Assembly: GCA_003991915.1 (NCBI GenBank) | Contig: RQTK01000772.1 | Location: forward strand, 156,745 to 220,744 | Direction of reading: 5' to 3' | From: Elysia chlorotica | Taxonomy: Eukaryota > Mollusca > Gastropoda > Plakobranchidae | DNA: 64,000 bases | In this document: piece after piece, positions 34,203 to 49,200 of the stretch | Layout: every line of letters starts with the position of its first letter | Numbering within the stretch: the stretch's first letter is position 1 | Position numbers and translations under genes: made by a program | The notes under the pieces: generated by a model | The model's input: only the letters and a program-made list of their open reading frames with translations | Told to the model about the DNA's origin: nothing | Databases searched by the model: none

Positions 34203-35530
34203 GTAGATAAAATGCGTCTGTGGGGTCTATGCCTGCTTGAAGGTAAAGTTAAGAGTGATCTAGAAGGATCGTATATGTCCATTAGATTTGATTTGTCAGT
34301 GCATCATGGGTAGTTAAAGAAAAATGTTGATTTGATTAAGTATGCTGCCCCCATACAAATTACTGAGTAAGAAAATTCAGAAATTTAGAAATTGGAAATA
34401 CAGAAAGTGTGTTTGCTGTGCCTTTTTCATAAGTCCATATTTTAGAGAATGTACTGTAGAAAAATTAACATGTTTGAAACCAAATAATTATGAATCTCAA
34501 GCATAAACTGACTTGTTTAAGTTAGCACGTTTATTGACAGTGTGTCCTTTTTTTTTTAAACGATACACGGCAAATAGAAAGGATAATTACCGTACAATGA
34601 TTTCAAACCAGTTAAGCCCCACGATAAAAATCAGCGCAAAGAAAAATGTAACAAGTTTTTACTTTTTGAATGAGTCCTTTTTTTCCTACAGTTTATTGCC
34701 CATTATGCTCTCAATTTTTTTTTCGAGCACAGATTTCTATTAATAGCCTACTTTCGCAGTTTCGCTTTTGCTTTGAGTCTTCGACAGATCCTTGACGTAC
34801 CTAGCGGCACCTTCATGCCTTTCTAACTAACTAAATCTTTTCTAGATCTAGATCTATATCTAGATTTTTTATAACATTTAAACTCATGGAGTCTTGTCAG
34901 AACTAGATCTAGATGTTAGATCTACTAAGTAAGTTTATGTAGAAAGACAAGCTGCGTACCGTCTCAAACTCGTGAACATTTTGAGATTGCCAAAATTCTG
35001 ACAAGTTTCGTGTTTGTTGTTTTCATAAGATTAAGAGAGATAGATTTTCATTTTTCACATTGTTATGAATAGTGAAGCTGCAATGGATGCAGACTGTGAT
35101 TTTCAAGTTGATTTTCATGACTATAGATTAGAATGATGGTACATCAGATAAATTAGTTTCTTTTATAGGTACATTTAGATAACACTGCCATTCGCAATTC
35201 AAGGACAAGTTAATGTCTTTAGAGGTATTTTGTCTGTTACGAGATAATTTTCCGATGCTACTGACCAGTGGAGGGTTGCTACCGCTACTTTGTTTGAACG
35301 ATGAGTCTAAAGCTAATGGTTTGGGGGCACCGCCCTTTGTCTATAGCGGTTGAGATGAAACGCTAGAAGGGAGTAGGGATTGAGGGAAATGTAAGAAAAT
35401 AAGTTGTGCCTCTGCTCAGTTTTGGGTGAAGGGGAGATGAAAACAGTTTGTAGTTTGTGATCACGCATAGTCCAAGAGAGTGAAGATTGGCATCTACTCT
35501 CTCTGATTTGACCAATCAGCGGTATGGGCT

Positions 35531-35644
35531 ATGGTGGTCCCTCTATATGATGACCAATAATCGCAAGGTCGGGTATATGATATCTCACTATGGTGGTCCC
35601 TCTATATGATGACCAATAATCGCAAGGTCGGGTATATGATATCT

Positions 35645-35645
<1 letters not shown>
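35531..35645. repeat. Two-copy tandem repeat, 59-bp period, plus TC run
   Basis: ATGGTGGTCCCTCTATATGA begins at 35531 and 35590, and about 55 bp are identical. A TC microsatellite follows (35645-35698). Confidence 0.9.
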
Positions 35646-35693
<48 letters not shown>

Positions 35694-36789
35694 CCTCTGA
35701 TGATATCAATTGACTTCAGGATAAAAGGTATCTACTTTCTCTGAGCTAACCAATTAGCATTATGATGTATTGGACAATACAACTTGTTTATAAATTGATC
35801 CTGGTCCACGTGTACATGCACTCACCTAGTGTCTGATCCCAATTTCTTCTTTATAACGATAGCAAATTTGCGAATCAAACTAGATCTGGATCCATATTTA
35901 TACATTTTTTTGTTAAAAGTCTCTATGAATCAGCTGCTGGGATGAATCACTAAAATAAAGGAATTAGAGTAAAATAAATATTATTTAAAAAAAGAAAAGA
36001 AAAAATAGGCAAAAAGGGAAAAGCAAAAAATATTGAATTGGTAGGCCAGGAAACTTATCAATCCAGGGCCTACTTGGTTTTTAAAACTTGAATTTTTTAA
36101 TTCTACAACAGTTTGTAGATTCTGTTTGAAGACATAAGATCTTGCAACGCCCTTCAAGAACAGAAAGATATACAAATTCCTTGCCTCTTTTAGATCTCTG
36201 GAATCAGACCAAACGCAATATAAATTTTTTGTCTACATTTATTTTAAATCTCCGTGCCACCTGTCCTTATTAACATGTATAAATATGAATTAAAATGTGT
36301 TACAACATTAAGATTTTAACAAAATATGATTTTCCATTATTGATGTCATTACTGTAGCAGCAGTCTTTCTCCTTGAACCTAAAAGTAAATCTACATATTC
36401 ATGATGTTTAAATAAGTAATTATTGCTAGCAAGTTCTTAAAGACATTGACCAAATTCTAATCAGTTCAATCTTTGAGGAAGACATCAGTCTTTTTACTAT
36501 TTTACATGTATTATCTATTTCAATTTGCAAGAAGAGGACTTTTTGTTCAGAAGTTTAATATTATCTAGAAAACTCATTTTAGGATAAATCAATGATATCC
36601 ATTTGCCAGAATTTGCCCGAGCTCAGGAAATATAATTTGGGTCCAGATACTCCAGAAATCTTCCGACATGAGCATGAGTTTGGTATTATTGAGAAAATGT
36701 TTTTTGTTGGAATTATTGTAAAAGTTTATGACATAATTGTAGTTTATTTTTCGTGGAAAATAAATTAAGTTCTCTCTTTTCTATGTGAT

Positions 36790-36925
36790 GTCAGGAGTCG
36801 TGGTATCCCCGCCCTGTCTCATGAGTTTCAGCACATAAAGTTGTCAGATGTCAGTCCTGGGGTTCGTCCACAATATAGCTTATATAGTGCTAACATTGGA
36901 CGCTAAACCAACGAAACTCAACTCA
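36790..36925 (+). repeat. SINE tail fragment
   Basis: GTATCCCCGCCCTGTCTCATG ... CCACAATATAGCTTATATAGTGC ... TTGGACGCTAAACCAAC, the same 3' module as at 2.2 and 24.45 kb. Confidence 0.7.
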
Positions 36926-37218
36926 ACTCAGCCTCATTGCTTGGACAAAGCCTAGCTGAGACTTAAGATTACAAAGACCATCATTTTTTTTTTACAACTG
37001 GCTTCTAAGATTGTCAAACAATTACCAAGGTTCAAAAGACAATTTCTGAGATCATATTCCCATATACTTTGGCATATTCTTTGTGGACTTTCAACACAAA
37101 TACACTGATCAAAATGAATACACTTTGGAAAAAATGCAACCTTCTGGGTGACTCAACTGCTTAACAAGATATAAATTTGTGAAAACATCAATCTAAAATG
37201 ATACTTTTTTTTTTTCAG

Positions 37219-40200
37219 AGTTCTGATCCCCTTGGATTCATGACAATCCAGTAAGTGTCTCCTTGACATAAGCCATAAGTGCAAAATGGCTGCTCCAACT
37301 GTATCCCTAGAGACAGCGTACGGGAGTGTGACCCTCTTCACATCCATCTTACACAATGTGTTCCTATTGTACCATGTGGACATGTTTGTGTCCGTCTACC
37401 AGATCAGCAAGACAGCTTTTTGGTGTGGTGAAGCTCTCTTTCTTGTCTGGAATTCACTGAACGATCCACTCTTTGGTTGGTTTAGCGACAGAAATCTCCT
37501 TGAGTATAGTGCAGATGAATCAAAACATTCTAAAGACATTGTTTGGACAAGGCTCAGAGCACTTCAAATTTACTGCCCTCTATTTACATTGTCTTTTTGC
37601 CTCTTCTGGATTGGCTGGGCATTTCCAGGCGTCCAGTTCGCTATATGTTTGTGCCTGTACGATGGATTCCTCACTATGATAGACTTACATCATTCTGCTC
37701 TTTTGGCTGATTTATCAGTGTCTGCAGTTGTAAGGGCAAGGCTTAATTCAAAGTGTTCAATATTTAGTGCCATAGGATCGGCATCCGTCTTTTTGTCTTA
37801 CTTGGTCTGGAACAAAGCTGACTTGAAAGCCTTCAGAATGTTCTGCGGATGTCTGGCTTTGTTTTCATTTCTAGGATATATAGTCATGGTCAGATCTTTG
37901 AAGAAAGCTTACATGAAGAAGACAGAAGATGCAACATCAGTTGAAAGGTATGCATTATAATGACATTATGATGGGAACTTCATAATATAAGGATGTATCA
38001 TTATTATCATTCATTGCCATCATTGTCATCACCATGTATGTATGTTACATAGGCGTTTGTCTATATGCTTAATTTTTGCTGCTCGAAACAATTCTTTTTA
38101 AAAGTTTATGACTGCCTTGTGATTCAACTATAATAAGTTAGTGACAGAGAACCAATGAAATCAGTATGAAGGTTGTTGTTTTAATTTTTATCTTTTTTAA
38201 ATCTTTCTCATTTAAACCTTCACTGTTTGATATGTCATTTTTATCACCCTTTTTCTCCTTTTATGCTTTTGCATGCATTTGTATTGCATACGCTCGAGAT
38301 TTATTTAAATTTTTGAATGTTCTTACAGAACTTGGGAGAAAAATGGAGAGCGTGCGGATCACACTCTACAGACAGTATCTGTGGCTAAATTTGGTTGCCA
38401 GCTGTTGTCTCATAAAAATTTTATGTGGTTCTCAATGTTAAATTTGTTACAGGTAGGATTTTCATTTAATAAGCTTATTATGATTGCAAAACATTGAATA
38501 TATTATATTTCACCTTCACTAGAAAACCCACCATTCAAATTCCATGTGATTTTTTTGTGCTGTAGTGATTTTTCACTTGGTTTAAGATATGACTATTTAA
38601 AATTTTTTTAAATGTTTGAATGGAGAAGCATCTTAATACATATTCCACTAGTTAAATCATGATTTGTCATACCATGTGTGAGAATTCTGAGAAGATTTTG
38701 AAAAGTTAGAGTTGACCATACAATGTCCAAAATGATCATGTAAAATTAATGAAAAATACTAAATGTGGAAATACACTTTAGGTTACTGTTGTTTCGGTAG
38801 TACGTTTAAAATAGAACCAAAGGACAGACAAAGCTTTTTTTTTTCTGTGAAAAGACTATGAATAACATTTTTTTTTTCAGGCTTGTTTAACACACAAGTT
38901 CTTTCTATCAACAGTCTTTTTTTCCCCATAATCAATGAGCACTAACAAGAATAGTATAGACATATTACAAAAAGGTGTCAAATTTATACTCAAATAATTG
39001 TAATACACACATGTTTTTAAAATTTTATAATAATGATATTTTGAACACATTGATCTTATTAAAAATTAATATAGATCTATCACAAAGTGTCAAAACTGAT
39101 TTAAAAATTAAGTACTAATGCTCATTTAAATACAATACCAAAAGAGAACGAACAGTATTTGAGTTAAAACTAATAGCTGACTAAGTTATGTGACAACATC
39201 AAATTCAATTCGTTTGAAGTTTAAGTTAAAATGAGACTTTAAAAAGATGTGTTTTTAGTTTAGATTTGAAGAGTGTTAATGTAATAACACTCATCGTTTC
39301 ATCAAGGAGGTTATTCCAAAGGTTTGCGCTCTGGAAAGAAAAGGTTCTCAGACCTAAATTCTTTAAGTTCTTATCTTGGTTTCACTAGGAGGGTCTTGTC
39401 AGCTGAGCGTAAGGCTTTAGATAGTGTGTAGGGTATAACTGGATCACCAAGCAATTCCAACCCAAGGCTGTCGAAGGAATAGCCTTCTGGCTATTTGTCC
39501 TCTGATACCGGAGGAATAGCCTTTAAGTTCTATGCCATTTTTGGAATGCATTGATTTTCTGTCTTCCCATAACATTTTATTTGTTTAAATTTTTATACTC
39601 TATGTATTGTTAGACGAATTATTAGTTACATGTGTGTCCCATGTTTCCAGGAGAAACATACTTTGAGTTACACGGAAAATTAATCTGTTACACGGAAAAT
39701 TAATCAGTTTACTTATGTCCATTATTGGATTTTAATAGGGACTTATTGTAAAAAAAAATGCAGCATTTACTTTTAACCCAAGAGAGTAGCACTATTTTTG
39801 TGATTCCTTTGAAGCTGCTTATCCTATTCATTGTTTTATGTGTGTTTTCATGGTTAGATTTGTGACACTTGAGGCTTAATCACTTTACTCTTAAACAGAC
39901 TGAAGAAAAGTAGTGGCGGCCAAACAATTTTGTGTATAAATTTAGGTTCCAGTATTCAACTTCTAGGTACAGGAAATGTTGTGAACTGTGTGAAAATCTT
40001 GATGTAGCTTAGTCTAACTGGACATCAAATAAATTAAAGAATGACCTATTGAGCTGTATGAAACTTGTGAATGGTAATCAATAAACACAATGAGTTTGAA
40101 CTGGAGATTAATTTTAACTTTTGACACTTTTTTTTTTATTTCAGGTCTTTCACTGCCATTTTAACTCCAACTTCTTCCCTTTGTTTTTGGATGCCTTACT

Positions 40201-43200
40201 GGGAGAAAGTGTCAGTCCAACTTTATCATCTTTGTTGTTAGGTGAGTTCTTATAAAACTTATGTTAAATTCTTACCAAATAGTAGACATTTCTAGTTAAG
40301 TTTTTTAAGTATAAGCCTTTTTTTTCCTTGTGGAACTTAGAGCCGCAGCAACTCCCCTCCACCAGGCTCGGTTTTGGCTGGTCTTCTTCAGCTCGACCTA
40401 TGTGATACCGGTCAGCTTTGGACGTCCGACCTTTCTTTTTCCTTGGGATTCTACTTCAGGTTCTGCCCTGTGATGTTGGATACAGGCTTTCAAAGTGTGT
40501 GGCCTATCCAACCCCATTTACACTTTTTGATCTCTGTCTCGATGGGGATTTGTTTGGCTCTGGCCCACAGTTCTTTGAGAAAACTTCAGACCACCTAACG
40601 TTGAGGATGTTTCTGAGGCATCTGTTGGTGAATGATTGTAGTTTTGTGGTGCTAGTCTTGATCGCGCGCCATGTTTCAGAGCCATACAGTAGGACCAACT
40701 TTACATTAGTATTGAAAATCCGGATCTTGATTCGGACTGATAGTGCTGTAGACCTCCAGATTGGTTTTAGGGTTTTAAAGGCGTATCTGGCATTGTTGAT
40801 TCAGCATCTGATGTCTTCGTCTGTGCTCTCGGGTCTGCTAAACACTACCAAGATAGACAAACTTTTCAACCTCTTCAATGTTTTCGCCATGTAGTTGCAA
40901 TGCATTTGCCTGTTTGTTGTTGATTCTCATGGCTTCAGTCTTTCTGATGTTTATCTGGAGTCCAGTTTTCCCGGCTTCTTCTGCCACACAATAAAGCTTC
41001 TCTTGTGCGTCCTGTTGCTTTTGAGAGAGAAGGCTGATGTCGTCTGCAAAGTCAAGATCCTCCTGCTGCTTTATGAAGGTCCACTGGATACCTGTCCTTT
41101 TGCTTGTTAATAGATTGTCTCATAACCCAGTCAACCACCATGAGGAAGATCATTGGGGAGAGCAAGAAACCCTGTTGAATGCCTTTTGAAAGTCAAAAAA
41201 CACTGCATACAGGGGTGTCTGCCACTCTAGTGACTGCTCGATGATGATGCGCATGGTAGCTATGTGGTCTGTGCATGAACGATCTTATAGGAAGCCTGCT
41301 TGCTCATCATATAATCTTTTTTCCAGGGTGGTCTTCTGCCTCTCTAACATGATTCTAGTAAAAACTTTGCCTGAGATTGATAGCAGCATGATTCCTCGCC
41401 ACTTATCGAAGGATCCCAGATCTTGCATAGAAGTGGGTGCGGCATGTCATTCGAGGTTTGTATGTCAGTCTTGAGAGACTTAAATGCCTTGGCGATCTCT
41501 GCCCTGCTGGAAGGGTTGGTGGAGCGGGCTATTGAGTGTTTCCTTGAAGTGCGCTGCCCATCTTGCCCTTTGCTCTTCCTCACCAGCTATGGTGTTTCCA
41601 TTCTTGTCTTTGACGGAGTGGCTGGGGTTTCTGTTCTTGAGAGTCCTGGTGATCTCATACAGTCTCTTCATATTTCTTTGGCCTTCTGCAGCCTCTGCCT
41701 CTGTTGTCAGCTCCTCTATGTAATTTCTCTATTTTTCTCCCAGTATCGAGCTTGTAGTAGGTGCTTTTCCTGTATGTCCTGGGTCTGATTGATCTGGTGT
41801 TTCAGGTTCTTCCTCTCAGTGATGAGTGTCCAGGTGCCGGTTGAGATCCACTCCTTGTGTTTCCTGGTCTTCTTGCCCAAAACTGTTGAACATGTCGCCT
41901 TCCAGGTCTCTCGCAGGCTTTGCCACTGTTCCTCAATTGTCTCATCTGGTAGTAAGGAGAGCACACTGAACTTGTTCCTCAGTTTTATTTTGAATTGCTC
42001 TGCTTTTTGTTCCTCTCTAAGACGCTGTACATTAATCTTGGTGATCTGATGCTGGGTCTACGCCGTGTTTCACCTTAACGTCGTTCAAGCTCCGTCTCCA
42101 CTTTCTGGCAATTGTGATGTGGTCTATTTGATTTTCGGTCTTGTCGTCGGGGAAAATCCATGTTGTTTTATGAATGGTCTTGTGTATTTCCGATTATCAG
42201 GTCATTAAAGGAGCAAAACTCAGTTCTGATTTTCGGTGCCATGATGTGCTCCATGTTTGTGTTGTTGGTGCCTACTTTAGCAATCAGGTCTCCCAACGAG
42301 ATACTCATATCTCTCCTTGGGACATTGTTGATCAGAATACAGAATGCAGAAATCTTTATTCGCACCTCAAGGGGAAATTAAAGTACACTCTCTTCATACA
42401 ACAAACGGTATGAAAATAAAAGGGTAGAATTTCGACATAAAGATCAATAATAATATGCATACTATATAAATCATAATATCACAATATCACAGCTCGAGTT
42501 ACTGAATGTTTGTATATAAGAAAAATTTGTCGTTGTGCAAATGTTATAACTTATACATAAAAAATTTTTCATTTCCAGAGTGGATTATGATGTTTTCATC
42601 ATCTAGTCTTGTTCTTTCTGTACCTGTTCATCTGGTCTCACAGAGGCCCAATATTTTCAAGCTGTACCTGTTGATTTCTTCACGTTCTTGTGTGCTTCGT
42701 CGGTCCCTTACTGGATTCTGATGCTCTAGATCCTTATCCTGGTCTTGGTCCAAGGCTTTCACCATGCATGTCATGAGCTCTACAGGAGAGGACTCCTCCT
42801 CAACCAAGCTGGTTTTGTAGATATTTGTTGCGTTTTCTGTAACAGGATTTTTTTTTTTTACAAGACGGGGTTGTTAACTCCATGCCTAACCCTCAACCTG
42901 GAGGGTTACTCTGTGCTCTTAGTCTGGCCTCTACCTTAAACGTAATTATTTTTATGGTTGTAATCCATACCCATTGCCAGGAAAGGAACTTAGAGCAAAA
43001 TAGGTGCCATGTTCATAGCAAAGACACAATGGTAGTTTATACAAACAACATAATGAAAAAAATGCCACTTTATTCATACTATAGTCCACAACCTATTGTT
43101 CTTTACATTTTAGATTGTTTTATGGCATACTCTGCTGAGTCTTTGATTCTCTCTTATGTTCAGAGTGCTGATCTCTTGTAAACTGTGAATAATAAGTTTT

Positions 43201-46200
43201 CTGATGACCTTTCGGCTTAGATTTTCTTATGTTTCTAAGGCATAATAGTAGATGCAGTCCATCAAGCAATTTTTCTTGTTTTCTCATTATCATTTTTACC
43301 CTTTAAATAAATGCAGACTTCTGCTTGCCAAAAGCTTGAACTTTTGTTGTTGTTTATGAATATGTATGATATTGAACACCAGTGATTTGGGCTGATACCA
43401 GACTAGAGACTTGAATGCGGCCAGAGGGCTGTGTCCTTATTGGATGAGGTACTTTGAAGGTTTGGTGGTGTTTTGAAACATGCGCTCTATGAGTGTGCAC
43501 TAAAAAACGTTAGAATTTGAAGTTGTGTTTCTGATCCTCACTCTGTCAATCATGCTGTGATCACTCTTGCTGCATTTATGCCTGTGCTCATCTCTATGTA
43601 GACTTAACCAACACCAGTCTTACAAATTCACCAAGTTTGTCCAGTAACATAAAAAGTGATTGGTACAAAAGACTTAAGACTTGCTTGTTTATATGAATAC
43701 CCAAAAAGATATTACAAAGAATTTAATATAATTGTATGTTTCCTCTTGTAATTCTTCTTGCTAACTAAAGGGTCAGGTGTTATATGACTAACTGAACTAA
43801 TCTTTGATCATAGTTTGACCTAACAAAATCGGTTCCATTATTTTATCCAGTGCATGGATAGCTTAAGTATAGGTTACATCTCCAAAGCCATTTTTAAAGA
43901 CAACAGTATTTTTATCTAAAAAACTAAAGAGAAATATACATGTTATAAATAATAATATTTGCTATGGATCTTAGTATTCCAGTGTCTAAATTAGAATGTT
44001 TCCCATGCCATAATCATCACTCATAGCAGAACCATCACTTATGTCTCTGGTTTGGAATATATATGTCCTTGCCATAACAAAAAATATTCTGATTTTGTCG
44101 GCTCTGGTCAGCATCACTACACTCACCGCTCATGTGTTTTAATAATTAATAATTCTTACTCTAAATAAAAGACGAGCAGCTGTAGCCAAATGTTCCTTAT
44201 CCCCCCCAGCAATACATAGACTGTCTCATAAGCCAGTCAACTTCCATAAGGAAGATTGTTGGGGAGAGCAAGCAACCTTGCTGAATGCCAGTTTGCACGT
44301 TAAACAGTTCCATCAGTTTCGCCGTTGTGGATAATTTGACAAATGGTGTCTTCGTAGAGTTGTTGGATGATAGTGACAAACTTTGGTGGAAAGCCATAGT
44401 GGTATATTTATATCTAGATCACATTTCGGTTGACATTGTTGAATGCCTTTTGAAAGTCAACAAACACTGCATATAGGGGTGTCTGCCACTCTAGTGACTG
44501 CTCGATGATGATACGCATGATAGCTATGTGGTCTGTGCATGAACGATCTTATAGGAAGCCTGCTTGCTCATCATATAATCTTTTTTCCAGGGTGGTCTTC
44601 TGCCTCTCTAACATGATTCTAGTAAAAACTTTGCCTGAGATTGATAGCAGCATGATTCCTCGCCACTTATCGAAGGATCCCAGATCTTGCATAGAAGTGG
44701 GTGCGGCATGTCATTCGAGGTTTGTATGTCAGTCTTGAGAGACTTAAATGCCTTGGCGATCTCTGCCCTGCTGGAAGGGTTGGTGCAGCGGGTATATTGA
44801 GTGTTTCCTTGAAGTGTACAGCCCATCTTGCCCTCTACTCTTCCTCGCCAGCTATGGTGTTTCTGTTGTTGTCTTTGATGTGACGGCTGGGGTTTCTGTA
44901 CTTCCCCAAGAAAGTCCTGGTGATCTCGTACAGTCTCTTCATATTTCTTTGGCCTTCTGCAGCTTCTGCCTCTTGTCAGCTCTATGTAATTTCTCTATTG
45001 TTCTCCCAGTATCGAGCATGTAGTATGTGCTTTTCCTGTATATCCTGAGTCTGATTGATTTGGTGTTTCAGGTTCTTCCTCTCAGTGATGAGTGTCCAGG
45101 TGCCGGTTGAGATCCAGTACTTGTGTTTCCTGGTGTTCTTGCTCAAAACTGTTGAACATGTCACCTTCCAGGTGTCTCGCAGGATTTGCCACTGTTCTTC
45201 TTTTGTCTTATCTGGTAGTAAGGAGAGCACACTGAACTTGTTTCTCAGTTTTATTTTGAATTGCTCTGCTTTTTTTTCCTCTCTAAGACGCTGTACATTA
45301 ATCTTGGTGATCTGATGCTGGGTCTACGCCGTGTTTCACCTTAACGTCGTTCAAGCTCCGTCTCCACTTTCTGGCAATTGTGATGTGGTCTATTTGATTT
45401 TCGGTCTTGTCGTCGGGGAAAATCCATGTTGTTTTATGAATGGTCTTGTGTATTTCCGATTATCAGGTCATTAAAGGAGCAAAACTCAGTTCTGATTTTC
45501 GGTGCCATGATGTGCTCCATGTTTGTGTTGTTGGTGCCTACTTTAGCAATCAGGTCTCCCAACGAGATACTCATATCTCTCCTTGGGACATTGTTGATCA
45601 GAATACAGAATGCAGAAATCTTTATTCGCACCTCAAGGGGAAATTAAAGTACACTCTCTTCATACAACAAACGGTATGAAAATAAAAGGGTAGAATTTCG
45701 ATATAAAGATCAATAATAATATGCATACTATATAAATCATAATATCACAATATCACAGCTCGAGTTACTGAATGTTTGTATATAAGAAAAATCTTTTGTT
45801 GTGAAAACGTTATAAATTATACATAAAGATTAATACACATCCAAAAATGAATGTGTAAATATAAATATAGATACTGTTAAATAGAAGTATTCTAGTCAAT
45901 TATGATTAAGAATTTGCTTTAAAATGGTTTCTATATTGTAAATAATTATTTTCTAATAAAATGTTCATTTTTTAAAGATATAGATCGAGGCAAAACAGAA
46001 TTTCTGTACTTGTTGGTTCTGGCCTTCGGCATCCTAAATCTGCCCCTCTGTAAAAGTCTTCTGTCGAATTTGTGATGAAGAGGGTGTGTCTTGTGGTCAA
46101 GTATCTGTTTCGTCTTGTTCTCAGTGTGTTGTTTACAAATTTTGTCAACATAGTCTTGTTGCCTCCCTACCACCGTCTGGACGTGTTCATAGAAACTCAC

Positions 46201-49200
46201 TTTCTCCTCGATCTCTGCCACGTTTGTGGGAGCATAGCACTGGATGATGGTGACTTTTTGCCCATTAAGTTAAATCTTGCAGTGAAAATCCTCGATGATA
46301 CAGGTTCCCCGGACAGTAGTGCGCCTGTGTTGCCTCAGGTGTCATACACAATGCGATATCGTGTGTGTTCTTTTGCATGACCTTTTTCATTTCCAGAGTG
46401 GATTATGATGTTTTCATCATCTAGTCTTGTTCTTTCTGTACCTGTTCATCTGGTCTCACAGAGGCCCAATATTTTCAAGCTGTACCTGTTGATTTCTTCA
46501 CGTTCTTGTGTGCTTCGTCGGTCCCTTACTGGATTCTGATGCTCTAGATCCTTATCCTGGTCTTGGTCCAAGGCTTTCACCAGTGCATGTTATGAGCTCT
46601 ACAGGAGAGGACTCCTCCTCAACCAAGCTGGTTTTGTAGATATTTGTTGCAGTTTCTGTAACTGTATTTTTTTTTTTTACAAGACGGGTTTGTTAACTCC
46701 ATGCCTAACCCTCAACCTGGAGGGTTACTCTGTGCTCTTAGTCTGGCCTCTACCTTAAACGTAATTATTTTTATGGTTGTAATCCATACCCATTGCCGGG
46801 AAAGGAACTTAGAGCAAAATAGGTGCCATGTTCATAGCAAAGACACAATGGTAGTTTATACAAACATCATGAAAAAAATGCCACTTTATACATTTTAGAT
46901 TGTTTTATGGCATAATCTGCTGAGTCTTTGATTCTCTCTTATGTTCAGAGTGCTGATCTCTTGTAAACTGTGAATAATAAGTTTTCTGATGACCTTTCGG
47001 CTTAGATTTTCTTATGTTTCTAAGGCATAATAGTAGATGCAGTCCATCAAGCAATTTTTCTTGTTTTCTCATTATCATTTTTACCCTTTAAATAAATGCA
47101 GACTTCTGCTTGCCAAAAGCTTGAACTTTTGTTGTTGTTTATGAATATGTATGATATTGAACACCAGTGATTTGGGCTGATACCAGACTAGAGACTTGAA
47201 TGCGGCCAGAGGGCTGTGTCTTTATTGGATGAGGTACTTTGAAGGTTTGGTGGTGTTTTGAAACATGCGCTCTATGAGTGTGCACTAAAAAACGTTAGAA
47301 TTTGAAGTTGTGTTTCTGATCTTAACTCTGTCAATCATGCTGTGATCACTCTTGCTGCATTTATGCCTGTGCTCATCTCTATGTAGACTTAACCAACACC
47401 AGTCTTACAAATTCACCAAGTTTGTCCAGTAACGTAAAAAGTGATTGGTACAAAAGACTTAAGACTTGCTTGTTTATATGAATACCCAAAAAGATATTAC
47501 AAACAATTTAATATAATTGTATGTTTCCTCTTGTAATTCTTCTTGCTAACTAAAGGGTCAGGTGTTATATGACTAACTGAACTAATCTTTGATCATAGTT
47601 TGACCTAACAAAATCGGTTCCATTATTTTATCCAGTGCATGGATAGCTTAAGTATAGGTTACATCTCCAAAGCCATTTTTAAAGACAACAGTAGTTTTAT
47701 CTGAAAAACTAAAGAGAAATATACATGTTATTAATAATAATATTTGCTATGGATCTTAGTATTCCAGTGTCCAAATTAGAATGTTTCCCATGCCATAATC
47801 ATCGCTCATAGCAGAACCATCACTTATGTCTCTGGTTTGGAATATATATGTCCTTGCCATAACAAAAAAATATTCTGATTTTGTCGGCTCTGGTCAGCAT
47901 CACTACACTCACCGCTCCTGTGTTTTAATAATATATTCTTACTCTAAATAAAAGACCAGCAGCTGTAGCCAGATGTTCCTTATTCCCCCAGCAATAACAT
48001 TTTTTTACTGTCATTGTCAATTATTTTCACGAGTTTACTTTTACTTGCACTACCTTTCCTTCTTTAAACGAAAATTCTTGTTTTTGCAATTGCATATATT
48101 ACAACGATTGCGATGTTCTTTTATTACTCAACTGTCTCACCAGCTGTAACAGCTGCATCTTTATGACTTTCCCTGAAATTTAATTAAAAAAGATTTTTCA
48201 AAACTTGCTAGCAACATTTTCAAATAAAGAAGTTTGTTTTTATTGTGATTTTTTTCTTCTTTATTAAAAAAAAAGTTTTATGACTTGGAAGTGTTTGAAC
48301 TATCCACAAGGAAGGAAAGTTTAATCCTATTTCTCTTATTTTATTTAAAACGAAAAGAAAAGGCAAATTAAAAATATATCTTTAAAACTAAATGCAATCT
48401 AGTTTTTGAACAATGTCACATCCTCAAAGTAATTTCTCAGTCTTTTTCACATTTTTGCATACTTCTAATCACTGCCGAGTACTATCTAAAAATTCTAACT
48501 CTAAATACTTCTACCTATTTTCAGGAGTGTCTTTTGTGGTTCCGCACCTGAACAACTTATACTTCCTCACTCTGACTAGTCGCTACGGGGTGTATTCAGT
48601 CATCCAAGCACTGTTGCTAGTCAAGCTCATACTTAGTCTCTTAATGTGGCAAATCGGACCCACCGCCATATGGCTGCTCTGCATCTTTATTGCCAGGTAA
48701 GTGTTGCAGATTAAGAAAAAAACTTCATATTTTTCATCTGTCACTTGCCATGGTTTATTCTGAGTATTCAATCTCATCAGAGAGCCTACAATTGGAATTA
48801 CAGGCTTAATTGAATTACAAATTGGCTTGTTGAAGAGAAAAGAACAATGGAGACATTTTTTCGTTTCCTTCAAAACTACAAATAAATGTCTGTACCATTG
48901 CAGTTTTGGTATCATGCTTGCTGTTTACTTTTATTTTCAAAATAGTATAGCTTGAATTGCTGAAATTCTTTCAAAAATAGCAATCTCTTTATTCTTCAAG
49001 TTTTTGTGTTGAGAGTGTTATTTGTCTTTCCTTCTAAAGCAACCGAGTGTTTACTGAAGGCACCTGTAAGCTGTTGAGCCTCGTCATCAGTGACCTTGTA
49101 GATGAGGATGCTGTGCTACACTGCAGACCTAATGCTGTGTCTGCCCTCATCTTCGGGACTGCTGCACTTCTGTCTAAGCCTGGTCAGACATTTGCGCCGG

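Noticed and set aside
39230-39480. Repeat-like text (AAGGAGGTTATTCCAAAGGTTTGCGCTCTGG) in MFSD13A intron 2
   Set aside because: Resembles a type of sequence often seen in animal repeats, but there is no second copy in the window and no clear frame, so it is not listed as a feature.
40374-45679. Plus-strand open frames in MFSD13A intron 3
   Set aside because: Antisense shadows of the decayed minus-strand LINE, duplicated with it.
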